In this document: piece by piece, positions 42,325 to 52,400 of the stretch
How the letters are laid out: every line of letters begins with the position of its first letter
Numbering within the stretch: the first letter of the stretch is position 1
NCBI GenBank assembly: GCA_010672965.1
Contig: JAAHFN010000025.1
Coordinates: 1-64,000, forward strand
Source: Oscillatoria sp. SIO1A7
Lineage (GTDB): Bacteria; Cyanobacteriota; Cyanobacteriia; Cyanobacteriales; Laspinemataceae
Direction: 5' to 3'
DNA length: 64,000 bases
The notes under the pieces: model-generated
Told to the model about the DNA's origin: nothing
Database searches by the model: none
Seen by the model: only the letters and a program-made list of their open reading frames with translations
Position numbers and translations under genes: made by a program

Positions 42325-43020
42325 ATGACCTCGTTTACGACCACGAAAGCTGAAATGAACGAACTGCGGCGGCTCAAAGGCTTGCTACCGCCGGAGTTGC
42401 AAAGTTGGGTAATGGTTGAAAAGACTGTAGAAGTGAATCCGCCTCTAGCTCGCTGCGAAGAAATTGGTAGCGATCAGGTGGAAGTCCAAATCGACTTGGT
42501 GCGCTGGGAACAGTTGGCACTGGATCAGCGCAATTTGCTGTTTTGGCATGAGGTCGCCCGCATTCAAAACGATACTATCCCCAAAGAAGGCTGGGAAATG
42601 GCAGCCCTAGCAATAGGTTTGGGTGGGGCCGTGGGCGAACTCTGGGTGCAGGATGGCTTGCTGATGTTGTTGGCTCTGGCTCTATGTGGGGTGTCGGGTT
42701 ACCGGCTGTATCAGAAGAATAACGGCGAGAAGACTTTGAAAGAAGCGATTGAGGCCGATGAAAGAGCGATCGCCCTAGCAACTCGCTTTGGTTATTCCCT
42801 GCCCAATGCTTATAAAAGTCTGGGTAGCGCTTTGAAGGCTTTAATCGAGCAAACTCCTAAAAAGCGCGATCGCTCGAAATACGAGACCCGCTTGCAAGCT
42901 CTCAAGCGCAGTGCTTCTAAGGCTAAGTCAAAAGCAAAGACCGCTCGCAATACTTCTCGTTCGGAATATGTTTACGACCAACCTCTAGGCGATACCTCTC
43001 GCTCCGAGAATCTTTATTAA
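42325..43020 (+). CDS. DUF3318 domain protein
   Basis: 231 residues from the ATG at 42325 (GAGGGG 5 bp upstream; a TTG at 42313 would add four). It matches the cyanobacteria-specific DUF3318 family: 'EMNELRRLKGLLPPELQSWV' (20), 'QIDLVRWEQLALDQRNLLFW' (20), 'HEVARIQNDTIPKEGWE', then two hydrophobic segments ('AALAIGLGGAVGELW', 'LLMLLALALCGVSGYRLY') and 'EADERAIALATRFGYSLPNA' (20). The C-terminal 45 residues are very basic (SKAKSKAKTARNTSR). 'FWHEVARI' resembles a zinc-metallopeptidase helix without the full HExxH. Function unknown. Confidence 0.85.
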   Translation: MTSFTTTKAEMNELRRLKGLLPPELQSWVMVEKTVEVNPPLARCEEIGSDQVEVQIDLVRWEQLALDQRNLLFWHEVARIQNDTIPKEGWEMAALAIGLGGAVGELWVQDGLLMLLALALCGVSGYRLYQKNNGEKTLKEAIEADERAIALATRFGYSLPNAYKSLGSALKALIEQTPKKRDRSKYETRLQALKRSASKAKSKAKTARNTSRSEYVYDQPLGDTSRSENLY

Positions 43021-43230
43021 GGGTGTAGGGTGTAGGGTGTAGGGTGTGGGGTGTAGGGAAGAGCGGAATTGGGCATGTTCGCATTGGGCATATTCGCATT
43101 GGGCATGTTCGCATTGGGAAGAGCGGAATTGGGCATGTTCGCATTGTCCCCAAGTCCCCTTGTTTTCCCCCACACCCCACACCCCACACCCCAAACCCCA
43201 CACCCCACACCCCACACCCCACACCCTTCT
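43021..43230. repeat. Heptamer arrays between DUF3318 gene and queE
   Basis: GGGTGTA units (43020-43058), GGGCATGTTCGCATT units (43068-43146) and CACACCC units (43171-43228). The first and last are inverted relative to one another, so the spacer can form a long imperfect hairpin between the convergent genes. Confidence 0.85.
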
Positions 43231-43232
43231 TT

Positions 43233-44039
43233 TTACAACTGACCGATCGCCTTGTGAGTCTGCGGCAAGACACGCACGCGATCGAGCTGGCGCTTCATCA
43301 AACCCTGCCACTCTAGCACCTGCTCCGGGGTCGGCGGCGTCGGGCAGATTCCCTCCTTTCCCTGCAAAATTTCGCTCGGTTTTAGGGGAGTTACGGGTTG
43401 CAAAAATACCGGAATTTGGCGATCGCAGCCGGCTACCAACTCCGCCGCTCGTTCTAGCTCTTTTGGGTCGGTTTGGCCAGAAATAATAATTTTAATAAAT
43501 ACCTCTACTGGAGATTGGCAACATTGTTGCAGAAATTCTGCGTGAGCTACCCAGTGGTTTTCGCCGCTTACCCCGGGCAATTTGATATCCATCCCCGCAG
43601 AATCTAAGTAAGGAAGAACTATTTTTAGCTGTTGGGGAAGATGACCCGCCGTTTCCAAGTAAATCGGCAAGCCAGTACGTTCTTTGAGTAGAGGCAGAAA
43701 TTCTTGCAAAAAAGGAGCATGGAGCAATGGTTCTCCGCCGGTGAGGCTAATGCTGTCGTGCAATCGCGGTTGATTTTGCCGCTCTATCCAGTCGAGCAAG
43801 TCAGACATGGATACGGGATTGCTATGCGTTTCAAAGTCTCGCTTCCCCGGAGTTTGCTCGATTTCACAAGTTGGCGGGGAAAACCAAGTGCGGGCGCTAT
43901 CGCAAAAGTGGCAGCGCAAGTCGCAAATAGCAAAGCGAATAAAAATTTGGCGATCGCCCGCATTTAGTCCTTCTCCCTGAATCGCGGAGAATACCTCAAT
44001 TAGTCTTGCCTTGGGTCGGCTTGCTGCGGTTCGTGCCAT
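43233..44039 (-). CDS. queE: 7-carboxy-7-deazaguanine synthase QueE
   Basis: 268 residues, radical SAM enzyme. It converts carboxytetrahydropterin to 7-carboxy-7-deazaguanine. The start 'ARLIEVFSAIQGEGLNAGDR' (20) is characteristic; the [4Fe-4S] cysteines are C39, C43 and C46 in 'FAICDLRCHFCDSARTW' (CX3CX2C); 'SLTGGEPLLHAPFLQEFLP' provides the GGEP motif for SAM; 'YLETAGHLPQ' and 'GMDIKLPG' follow. At 268 residues it is longer than the compact QueE enzymes. Together with queF it indicates queuosine synthesis in this organism. Confidence 0.93.
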   Translation of the reverse strand: MARTAASRPKARLIEVFSAIQGEGLNAGDRQIFIRFAICDLRCHFCDSARTWFSPPTCEIEQTPGKRDFETHSNPVSMSDLLDWIERQNQPRLHDSISLTGGEPLLHAPFLQEFLPLLKERTGLPIYLETAGHLPQQLKIVLPYLDSAGMDIKLPGVSGENHWVAHAEFLQQCCQSPVEVFIKIIISGQTDPKELERAAELVAGCDRQIPVFLQPVTPLKPSEILQGKEGICPTPPTPEQVLEWQGLMKRQLDRVRVLPQTHKAIGQL

Positions 44040-44083
44040 AGATTTCTAGGAATAGTTTCTCGATTTTATTAGATCGCAATCTA

Positions 44084-44191
44084 TAGTGGTTCTCAAATTG
44101 ATGTGAGGGCCCGCGCATCCCAATACCAGAACTCTCGTTCTACAGCCCAGACAGTCTCGGGGATGCTGTCGCCCCTACCATATCCTTCATT
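44084..44191. mobile_element. Family C element, truncated
   Basis: Left end TAGTGGTTCTCAAATTGATG and interior 'GGGCCCGCGCATCCCA', 'GGGGATGCTGTCGCCCCTAC'. The right terminus is replaced by the family-D element. Confidence 0.75.
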
Positions 44192-44342
44192 ATATCAAAT
44201 CCACTTAAAGACCAACAAAAAAAATTGTTACCTACCGTAGGACGGGCTTCCGAAAAGTCCCTGGTGCTTGGTGGGACTTTTCGGAAGCCCGTCCTACGGG
44301 GATTGCAAATTTTTTGTTTGGGTAATTAACCGGATTTGATAT
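44192..44342. mobile_element. MITE-like element, family D copy 2
   Basis: 151 bp, ATATCAAATCC ... GGATTTGATAT. The interior palindrome is built of CCGTAGGACGGGCTTCCGAA and its inverse. Exactly the length of the 10.65-kb copy. Confidence 0.8.
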
Positions 44343-44478
44343 AGCGTTTCTCAAATAAGTGCAATAAAGGAAACGTAGGGGCGACAGCATCGCGAGCGAC
44401 TATCTCGGCTGTGGAACGGTAATTCCCGTATTGGGATGCGCGGGCCCCAGACACCTCACATCAATTTAAGAAATGCTA
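44342..44478. mobile_element. Family C element, complete
   Basis: 137 bp, TAGCGTTTCTCAAATAAGTG ... CATCAATTTAAGAAATGCTA, in opposite orientation to the truncated copy at 44084; the two C copies flank the D element as inverted arms. Confidence 0.8.
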
Positions 44479-44501
44479 GATTACACTTTATTTTACATTA
44501 T

Positions 44502-45287
44502 TTAGCGACAATAATCGTCAGTTATAGATACCGAGTTAATGGCAATTTCCGATCCTTTCTTAATTACAAATTCGCTCAATCCCATATCCGTCCTGGGATT
44601 GCCCCAGTCATAAGTGTATCCCAGTCGCGTCCAAGGATAAGCAACAACCCAACCTCGGTCGTTAATTGGCTCGTCTGGATAGGAACTTTCTTTTTTAGCT
44701 TCAAACCATTGTTTGTGTTCTTCTGGTACGGTGATAAAAGCGCCTAGGGGGAAGTCTATTTCCGATTCGCGATCGCTAATTTCCGGATCGGGGCTGGGGC
44801 GAAATAAATCTTCCGGCTTTACCCAGATTTCTACAACATAGTTATAACCGTTATTCGGCGGCAAGCCTAAAAGTTGCTCCAGCCTTCGGGACAAGCTCTC
44901 TCCATCGACTCCTGTAGATTGATAGCCAATACAGAAGTCTTTCAGCTCTGGGACAACAGTGACCCAGAGTTCTCTATCGCTAGTCAGATCTCCTAGCTCG
45001 TAAGGTTCTCGTCTCCAACTGGCTACTAAAACCCGACTTTTGCCCGGTTCTCCTTCCCATTGCAGGTTATCGTTAGAGGGGATAATCGGGGTCAGGTTTC
45101 TCCGAATTTCATTGGGTTCCGCTATCTTAGCATCTTCCACTGCATCCAAGTAGGCCGGCGGCAGCTCGGTTAAAGCATCGGCTCGACTTGAATATAACAG
45201 CGTAAAGGTTACGGCCAAAGCGATCGCGGCGATCGCGAATAAAAAAACCGTTGTTACGCTCAGCTTAAAAAAACGACCTAGTTCCAT
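44502..45287 (-). CDS. Hypothetical membrane-anchored protein
   Basis: 261 residues. An N-terminal membrane anchor ('LSVTTVFLFAIAAIALAVTF', 20) precedes a soluble domain outside the cytoplasm, unrecognised. Recurrent features are 'RVLVASWRREPYELGDLTSD' (20), 'LWVTVVPELKDFCIGY', 'RLEQLLGLPPNNGYNYVVEI' (20), 'WVKPEDLFRPSPDPEISD' and 'VVAYPWTRLGYTYDWGNPR'. Aromatic and Pro-rich, with two cysteines. No catalytic motif stands out. It is bounded by a C/D/C element cluster downstream and an inverted-repeat spacer upstream. Confidence 0.65.
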   Translation of the reverse strand: MELGRFFKLSVTTVFLFAIAAIALAVTFTLLYSSRADALTELPPAYLDAVEDAKIAEPNEIRRNLTPIIPSNDNLQWEGEPGKSRVLVASWRREPYELGDLTSDRELWVTVVPELKDFCIGYQSTGVDGESLSRRLEQLLGLPPNNGYNYVVEIWVKPEDLFRPSPDPEISDRESEIDFPLGAFITVPEEHKQWFEAKKESSYPDEPINDRGWVVAYPWTRLGYTYDWGNPRTDMGLSEFVIKKGSEIAINSVSITDDYCR

Positions 45288-45378
45288 AGAATTACTCTTT
45301 AATTACCTCAAACAACTTAATTCAAAAAGGTCTATATATAGCACTACACAGTATGGTTAGGGCACTTAAAGCTTGCCT

Positions 45379-45406
45379 GTAGGGGCGTTTCGCGAAACGC
45401 CCCTAC
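45379..45406. repeat. Perfect 28-bp palindrome
   Basis: GTAGGGGCGTTTCG followed directly by its reverse complement CGAAACGCCCCTAC. The same class as the 46-bp palindrome at 21950. Confidence 0.85.
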
Positions 45407-45454
45407 GCAAAGAGCAATGCTTGTGCTGACTGCTGACCGCTGATAGCTGACTGC

Positions 45455-45916
45455 TTACTTCTGGAATTGCTGTATTGCCGTCAGAAAATCTTGGCGCAGT
45501 TCCTTTGTCTGCTGCTGTAGCTCCACGATGCGCCCATCCATCGTCAGAAAATCTTGGCGCAGTTCCTTTGTCTGCTGCTGCAAAGCGTCAATCCGGCGGC
45601 CCTGCTCGTCAGTCCGGCGGTTTTGCTCTTCCATCCGGCGGTTTTGCTCTTCCATCCGGCGGCCCTGAGCGGCCAAGGTCTCTGCCTGCTCCCTCTGAAT
45701 GCCCTCCATCCGGTCTAGAGTAGCATTGGTCGTGCGTCTAAATTCGGCATTTTGCTCCCGTTGCTCTACCAAAAATTGAGTTAGCAGAGCTTGACCCTCT
45801 CGGAGTTCGTTGATAATAGCCTGGTGGTTGGCCACAGCTTTAACGTTCGCTTTGGCAATGGCTTCGATTTTGTCAAGTCTGTTTTCAATAGCATCCATGC
45901 GTTCGGTACTCATCAT
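45455..45916 (-). CDS. Hypothetical coiled-coil protein
   Basis: 153 residues, almost entirely predicted coiled coil: 'RMDAIENRLDKIEAIAKANV' (20), 'REQNAEFRRTTNATLDRMEG' (20), then a reiterated 'RRMEEQN' unit and a doubled 'ELQQQTKELRQDFLT' segment encoded by a 60-bp direct repeat (45475-45505 and 45540-45575 region). No hydrophobic segments. Two adjacent Met codons are possible starts. Such proteins accompany Uma2 or phage-like genes in cyanobacteria, but none is adjacent; function unknown. Confidence 0.6.
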   Translation of the reverse strand: MMSTERMDAIENRLDKIEAIAKANVKAVANHQAIINELREGQALLTQFLVEQREQNAEFRRTTNATLDRMEGIQREQAETLAAQGRRMEEQNRRMEEQNRRTDEQGRRIDALQQQTKELRQDFLTMDGRIVELQQQTKELRQDFLTAIQQFQK

Positions 45917-46088
45917 CCATATCTCGTTATGATTTATAATTGTATTTCTTAATACTCTAATATAACTAATTATCTGGTAAAGCAGCCAGAAGCCGGTTTT
46001 TCCAACAATACTTTCGCCATTTTCTGCTATTGTTGGGGTTCCCTTCGCTCAAACCAACCTACGGGAAATGGCGAAGGGATTTTCTAAA

Positions 46089-46240
46089 AGACCGGCTTTC
46101 TATCGAGAACAATAAACAATTGCTAGAAAGCGCAGTCAGAAACTGGGTTTTTCCAAAAGACCGGGTTTCTATCGAGAACAATAAACAATTGCTAGAAAGT
46201 GCAGTCAGAAACTGGGGTTTTCCAAAAAACAGGGTTTCTA
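46089..46240. repeat. 69-bp tandem repeat, about 2.2 copies
   Basis: The unit 'AAGACCGGGTTTCTATCGAG' ... 'CAGAAACTGGGTTTTTCCAA' is repeated with few changes upstream of the giant TamB-like gene. 69 bp is divisible by 3 so a frame stays open, but it lacks coding character. Confidence 0.8.
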
Positions 46241-46457
46241 TCCTGGGTGGGGGCTCTTAAGTTGCCCTTAATACAGGAAAAATCATAATTTTTCTGTTTG
46301 CATTATTATGGTTTTGTCTTATTCTTGCTGATAACGTTGTTAAGAATGGTTGTTGTTTAAAAGGCCCTTCACTAAATCCGGATGGCTTTGTGGCAATGAG
46401 GGCATCTCCCTGGAACGACCCCTTTCAGTAAGCCTTTGGCAATTTTAGGTAACGCGG
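46241..46457. promoter_or_regulatory. Leader region of the TamB-like gene
   Basis: Unique, AT-rich sequence (46262-46360) turning GC-richer towards the start codon. It probably contains the promoter; no confident -10/-35 pair or Shine-Dalgarno was found. Confidence 0.3.
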
Positions 46458-49400
46458 ATGACAAACGAGCCCAGCCCAAACAATTCGCCAGACCCGAATC
46501 CCAATCCTAGCCCAGGTCCGGGAGCCCGCTTTCTCCGGTGGGTCAAGCGCCCTTCTACTATTGCAGGGGGCGTCGCCGTACTGACCCTGGGGACTGGGGG
46601 AGCAGTTTGGGCTTATTTCTACGTCCGCCAGACCCTGGCACCCTTAATTGCCAGCCAACTGAGCAATATTCTCAAGCGGGAAGTCCAAATCGGAGAAGTA
46701 GAACGCTTGTCCCTGACTGGGGTCGATTTTGGCCCGACCTTTATCCCCGCTACCGCCACAGATCCCGACAATATCTCCATCCAAGGGATAGAAGCAGATT
46801 TTAATCTCTTGCAAGTTATCCTCGATCGCACTCTGCCGGTAACCGTAACTTTGGTAGAGCCAAGGGTTTATGCGGAACAAGACGAGGAAGGAAACTGGGT
46901 TAATCTGGATCTCCAACTCGATGAGGACGCAGAGCCTTTGCCTATCGATCTGGATATTACAGCTCGTATAGAAGATGCCAATATAGTTCTGCTGGCTAAT
47001 GGGGAGAAGACTCCTTTAAATATACAAGCAAATGGCACTGCTAATTTGCGAGACAAAAATACGCGGGTGCGATACGATTTCGATACCAAAGTGGCTGGCT
47101 CTGATGTGGCAATAGAAGGAGATAGCCTGATAACTACTGGCCAAACTAGAGCCAATGCCCGCATCCAAAAATTATCCCTGGCTAAGCTCAGCCCTCTCGT
47201 ACCAAATTCTCCAGCTACTATCAACAACGGCTTCGTCTATGCCAACCTAGATATAGATTTGCCCTCTTTTCAGGAAATACCGGCGATCGTCGGTACTCTA
47301 AGAATTGAAGATGTAGAGGCGGCGATAGAACCAATTCCCCAGATAGCAACTGCTAAAGGTCTGCTGCGCTTCCAAGGGAAAAAAGTTAGCCTCGAAGAAG
47401 TCCGAGCAAGCATGGGCGAAGTAGTTGCCAATGTCTCCGGCACTGTGGATGCAGAGCAAGGGTTTGACGTAGCCGTTGACGTTGACCCGTTTCGCTTGAA
47501 AAGCTTACTATATATGGTGCCCGGTGAACCTCCGAAAATAGATTTGGAAGGAGAGATGGAGGCGGAACTAGATGTAAATGGTTCCCTAACCAACCCCGTA
47601 GTGACTGGCACCGCTAGTAGCAGTAGCGAGGCAATTAGAATCGATAAAGTAGAGTTTGTCGAAATTCGTACTGGCTTTTTGGTGGATTTATCTAAATTTG
47701 TCCTTAATTATTTTGAGGTAAGTCCGAAGGGAGGAGGAGAAATTAGCGGGCGGGGGGAGGTGAAATTTCCTTTTCTTTTGCCGCAACCGCCAACCGAGGG
47801 CAGTGGAATAGAGCTAGAGTTTGATTTTGCTGCCGACGTTCCTGTAGATCCGATCGCCGGGGCTTATGGTCTTCCGCCCAACATTTCTATCGGCAATATC
47901 ATTGGCAGCGCTAAGGTGACAGGCACTCCCGAAGACCCCCAGGCTCTGGTTAAATGGCGACTGCCCGGTGCCCGAGCTATAGTTCCTTCTGCAGCTTCTC
48001 CTGTTCCTTTGACTATTGCTGGTGCTGGGGAAGTCTCCCTTGTCGATAAAAATATTCTGCTGCGCAAAACTGGGCTGCGAATTGGAGAGCGCGGTGCCGT
48101 CACTGCCGATGCGACAGTTAATCTAGAAACCAAGAAGTGGGAAGGCAAAGCAAATGCAGCATCGATTTCCTTCGACCCTTTCTTGCCCGTCTCTGCCGAA
48201 CTTAACTTAGCTGAAATTAAAGCTTCTGGCTCTTTGGAAGATCTAGACCCCGCTGCTATTAAAGGATCGGCTAATGTTCGACTGGCTGCAGGCGGGGGAG
48301 TCGCCGAGGCGCAAGCAAATCTGAATTCTGGGAATATCCGAGTTTCGGCTAATACTTCTCCCATCCAACTGGAGCGAGCGGTGCCGGGTTTGCCGGTGCC
48401 CGTGACGTTAGTCGGCAGCCAAGTGAATCTTGCTACGACGACAGAGGCGATCGCTCGTCTGGCAACAAAACCCGATATAGATTTTACTGGCATCGATGCT
48501 ACTGCAGAAGTACAACTGGCCGTAGCCGAGGGAACTATCGACGCGACGACTCGCCTCAATTCCGGCGCGCTCAACCTTGCCGGGAGTGCTTTCGGAATCC
48601 AAGCCAATCGGATTGTCCCGGATTTACCAGTGCCTATTGCTTTGCGAGGAAGCCGATTTAATCTTTCTACTACAGCCCCTTACCTACTGGCGATCGCCCA
48701 AGCAACTGCAGCCAATCCAGAAAGCTTGTTTAATCAAGATTTACGCGGAATCGACGCAACGGCGGATGTGCGACTCGGAGTTGCCGATGGAACTGTTGAC
48801 GCCACAACTCGGATAAACTCTGGCTCTCTGCAACTCGATGCCAATACCTCAGCAATAGAAGTTTCCCAGTTTGTGCCCGGTTTGCCAGTGCCAGTCAGCT
48901 TGCTTGGCAGCGAAGTAAACTTAGGGGCGCGAATCAATACTCTATTATCTTTGGCAGGAGCGATCGCCGCCAATCCCGAGAATTTGTTTAACCAGGATTT
49001 AAGCGGAATCGACGCTACAGCAGATGTCCGCTTGGGAGTTGCCGATGGAACCGTTGACGCCAAAACTAGAATAAACTCTGGTGCCTTAAATCTGGATGCA
49101 ACTACCTCGGCAATTCCAGTTTCTCAATTTGTGCCGGATTTGCCAGTGCCAGTTAGCCTGCTGGGCAGCGAAGTAAACTTAGCAGCGCGAATCAATACTC
49201 TATTATCTTTGGCAGGAGCTGTTGCCGCCAATCCCGAGAATTTGTTTAACCAGGATTTAAGCGGAATCGACGCAACGGCTGATGTCCGCTTGGGAGTTGC
49301 CGATGGAACCGTTGACGCGAAAACTCAGATAAACTCTGGTTCCTTAAATCTGGATGCAACTACTTCGGCAATAGAAGTTTCTCAATTTGTGCCCGGTTTG

Positions 49401-52400
49401 CCAGTGCCGGTGAGCTTGCTGGGCAGCGAAGTAAACTTAGCAGCGAGAATCAATACTCTATTATCTTTGGCAGGAGCTGTTGTCGCCAATCCCGAAAATC
49501 TATTTAACCAAGATTTAAGCGGAATCGACGCAACGGCGGATGTCCGCTTGGGAGTTGCCGATGGAACCGTTGACGCGAAAACTCAGATAAACTCTGGTTC
49601 CTTAAATCTGGATGCAACTACTTCGGCAATAGAAGTTTCTCAATTTGTGCCGGATTTGCCAGTGCCAGTTAGTCTGCTGGGCAGCGAAGTAAACTTAGCG
49701 GCGCGAATCAATACTCTATTATCTTTGGCAGGAGCTGTTGCCGCCAATCCCGAAAATCTGTTTAACCAAGATTTAAGCGGAATCGACGCAACGGCTGATG
49801 TACGGCTCTCTGTTGCCGATGGAACGGTTGACGCCAAAACTCGAATAAACTCTGGTGCCTTAAATCTGGATGCAACTACCTCGGCAATAGAAGTTTCTCA
49901 ATTTGTGCCGGATTTGCCAGTGCCGATTAGTCTGCTGGGCAGCGAAGTAAACTTAGCAGCGCGAATCAATACTCTATTATCTTTGGCTGGAGCTGTTGCC
50001 GCCAATCCCGAAAATCTGTTTAACCAAGATTTAAGCGGAATCGACGCAACGGCTGATGTACGGCTCTCTGTTGCCGATGGAACGGTTGAATCTAAAACTC
50101 GGATAAATTCTGGTGCCTTAAATCTAGATGCGACTACTTCTACGATTCCGGTTTCCCAGTTTGTCCCCGGGTTGCCAGTGCCGGTGAGCTTGCTGGGCAG
50201 CGAAGTAAACTTGGCGGCGCGAATCAATACTCTATTATCTTTGGCAGGAGCTGTTGCCGCCAATCCAGAAAACTTGTTTAACCAGGATTTAAGCGGAATC
50301 GACGCAACGGCAGATGTCCGCTTGGGAGTTGCCGATGGAACCGTTGACGCCAAAACTCGAATAAACTCTGGTGCCTTAAATCTGGATGCAACTACCTCGG
50401 CAATAGAAGTTTCTCAATTTGTGCCGGATTTGCCAGTACCGGTTAGTCTGCTTGGCAGCGAAGTAAACTTGGCGGGGCGAATCAATACTCTATTATCTTT
50501 GGCTGGAGCTGTTGCCGCCAATCCCGAGAATTTGTTTGAACAAGATTTAAGCGGAATCGACGCTACGGCAGATGTGCGACTGGCAGTTGCCGATGGAACT
50601 GTTGAGTCTAAAACTCGGATAAATTCTGGTTCTCTGCAAGTCGATGCGACTACCTCGACAATTCCCGTTTCTCAATTTGTGCCCGGTTTGCCAGTGCCAG
50701 TTAGTCTCCTTGGCAGCGAAGTAAACTTGGCGGCGCGAATCAATACTCTATTATCTTTGGCTGGAGCTGTTGCCGCCAATCCCCAGAATTTGTTTAACCA
50801 AGATCTAAGTGGAATCGACGCAACGGCGGATGTCCGGCTCGGAGTCGCTGACGGAACGGTTAACGCCAAAACTCAGATAAATTCTGGTGCCTTAAATCTG
50901 GATGCAACTACCTCGGCAATTCCGGTTTCCCAATTTGTGCCCGGTTTGCCAGTGCCAGTTAGTCTCCTTGGCAGCGAAGTAAACTTGGCGGCGCGAATCA
51001 ATACTCTATTATCTTTGGCTGGAGCTGTTGCCGCCAATCCCCAGAATTTGTTTAACCAAGATCTAAGTGGAATCGACGCAACGGCGGATGTCCGGCTCGG
51101 AGTCGCTGACGGAACGGTTAACGCCAAAACTCAGATAAATTCTGGTGCCTTAAATCTGGATGCAACTACCTCGGCAATTCCGGTTTCCCAATTTGTGCCC
51201 GGTTTGCCAGTGCCGGTGAGCTTGCTGGGCAGCGAAGTAAACTTAGCAGCGAGAATCAATACTCTATTATCTTTGGCTGGAGCTGTTGCCGCCAATCCCC
51301 AGAATTTGTTTAACCAAGATCTAAGTGGAATCGACGCAACGGCGGATGTCCGGCTCGGAGTCGCTGACGGAACGGTTAACGCCAAAACTCAGATAAATTC
51401 TGGTGCCTTAAATCTGGATGCAACTACCTCGGCAATTCCGGTTTCCCAATTTGTGCCCGGTTTGCCAGTGCCGGTGAGCTTGCTGGGCAGCGAAGTAAAC
51501 TTAGCAGCGCGAATCAATACTCTATTATCTTTGGCAGGAGCTGTTGCCGCCAATCCCGAGAATTTGTTTGAACAGGATCTAAGCGGTATCGACGCTACGG
51601 CAGATGTCCGCTTGGCAGTTGCCGATGGAACTGTTGAGTCTAAAACTCGGCTCGACTCTGGTTCTCTGCAAGTCGATGCGACTACTTCTACGATTCCGGT
51701 TTCCCAGTTTGTCCCCGGGTTGCCAGTGCCGGTGAGCTTGCTGGGCAGCGAAGTAAACTTAGCAGCGCGAATCAATACTCTATTATCTTTGGCAGGAGCT
51801 GTTGCCGCCAATCCCGAGAATTTGTTTGAACAAGATTTAAGTGGAATCGACGCTACGGCAGATGTCCGCTTGGCAGTTGCCGATGGAACTGTTGAGTCTA
51901 AAACTCGGCTCGACTCTGGTTCTCTGCAAGTCGATGCGACTACTTCGGCAATTCCAGTTTCTCAATTTGTGCCCGGTTTGCCAGTGCCGATTAGTCTGCT
52001 GGGCAGCGAAGTAAACTTAGCGGCGCGAATCAATACTCTATTATCTTTGGCTGGAGCTGTTGTCGCCAATCCCGAGAATTTGTTTGAACAGGATTTAAGC
52101 GGCATCGACGCGAGGGCAGATGTCCGCTTGGGAGTTGCCGATGGAACCGTTGACGCGAAAACTAAATTAAATTCCGGTCGGGTGGAACTGGATGCAACGA
52201 CCTCGACCATTGAAGTTTCCCAGTTTGTGCCGGATTTGCCCTTAGCGGTTACTTTACTCAGCGGGGAAGCGAGTTTTTCGGCTGCAGTCAAGTCCCTGCT
52301 ATCCCTGGCAGAAGCAACTGTTGCCGGCAGACCTTTGCCAGAGCGAGATTTAGCAGGTCTGAATGGGAGCGCGTCCGGGCAGTTGGCGGCGGCTGAGGGA

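Noticed and set aside
48738-52091. CRISPR-like array
   Set aside because: Regular spacing but the whole unit is repeated and coding, with no unique spacers.
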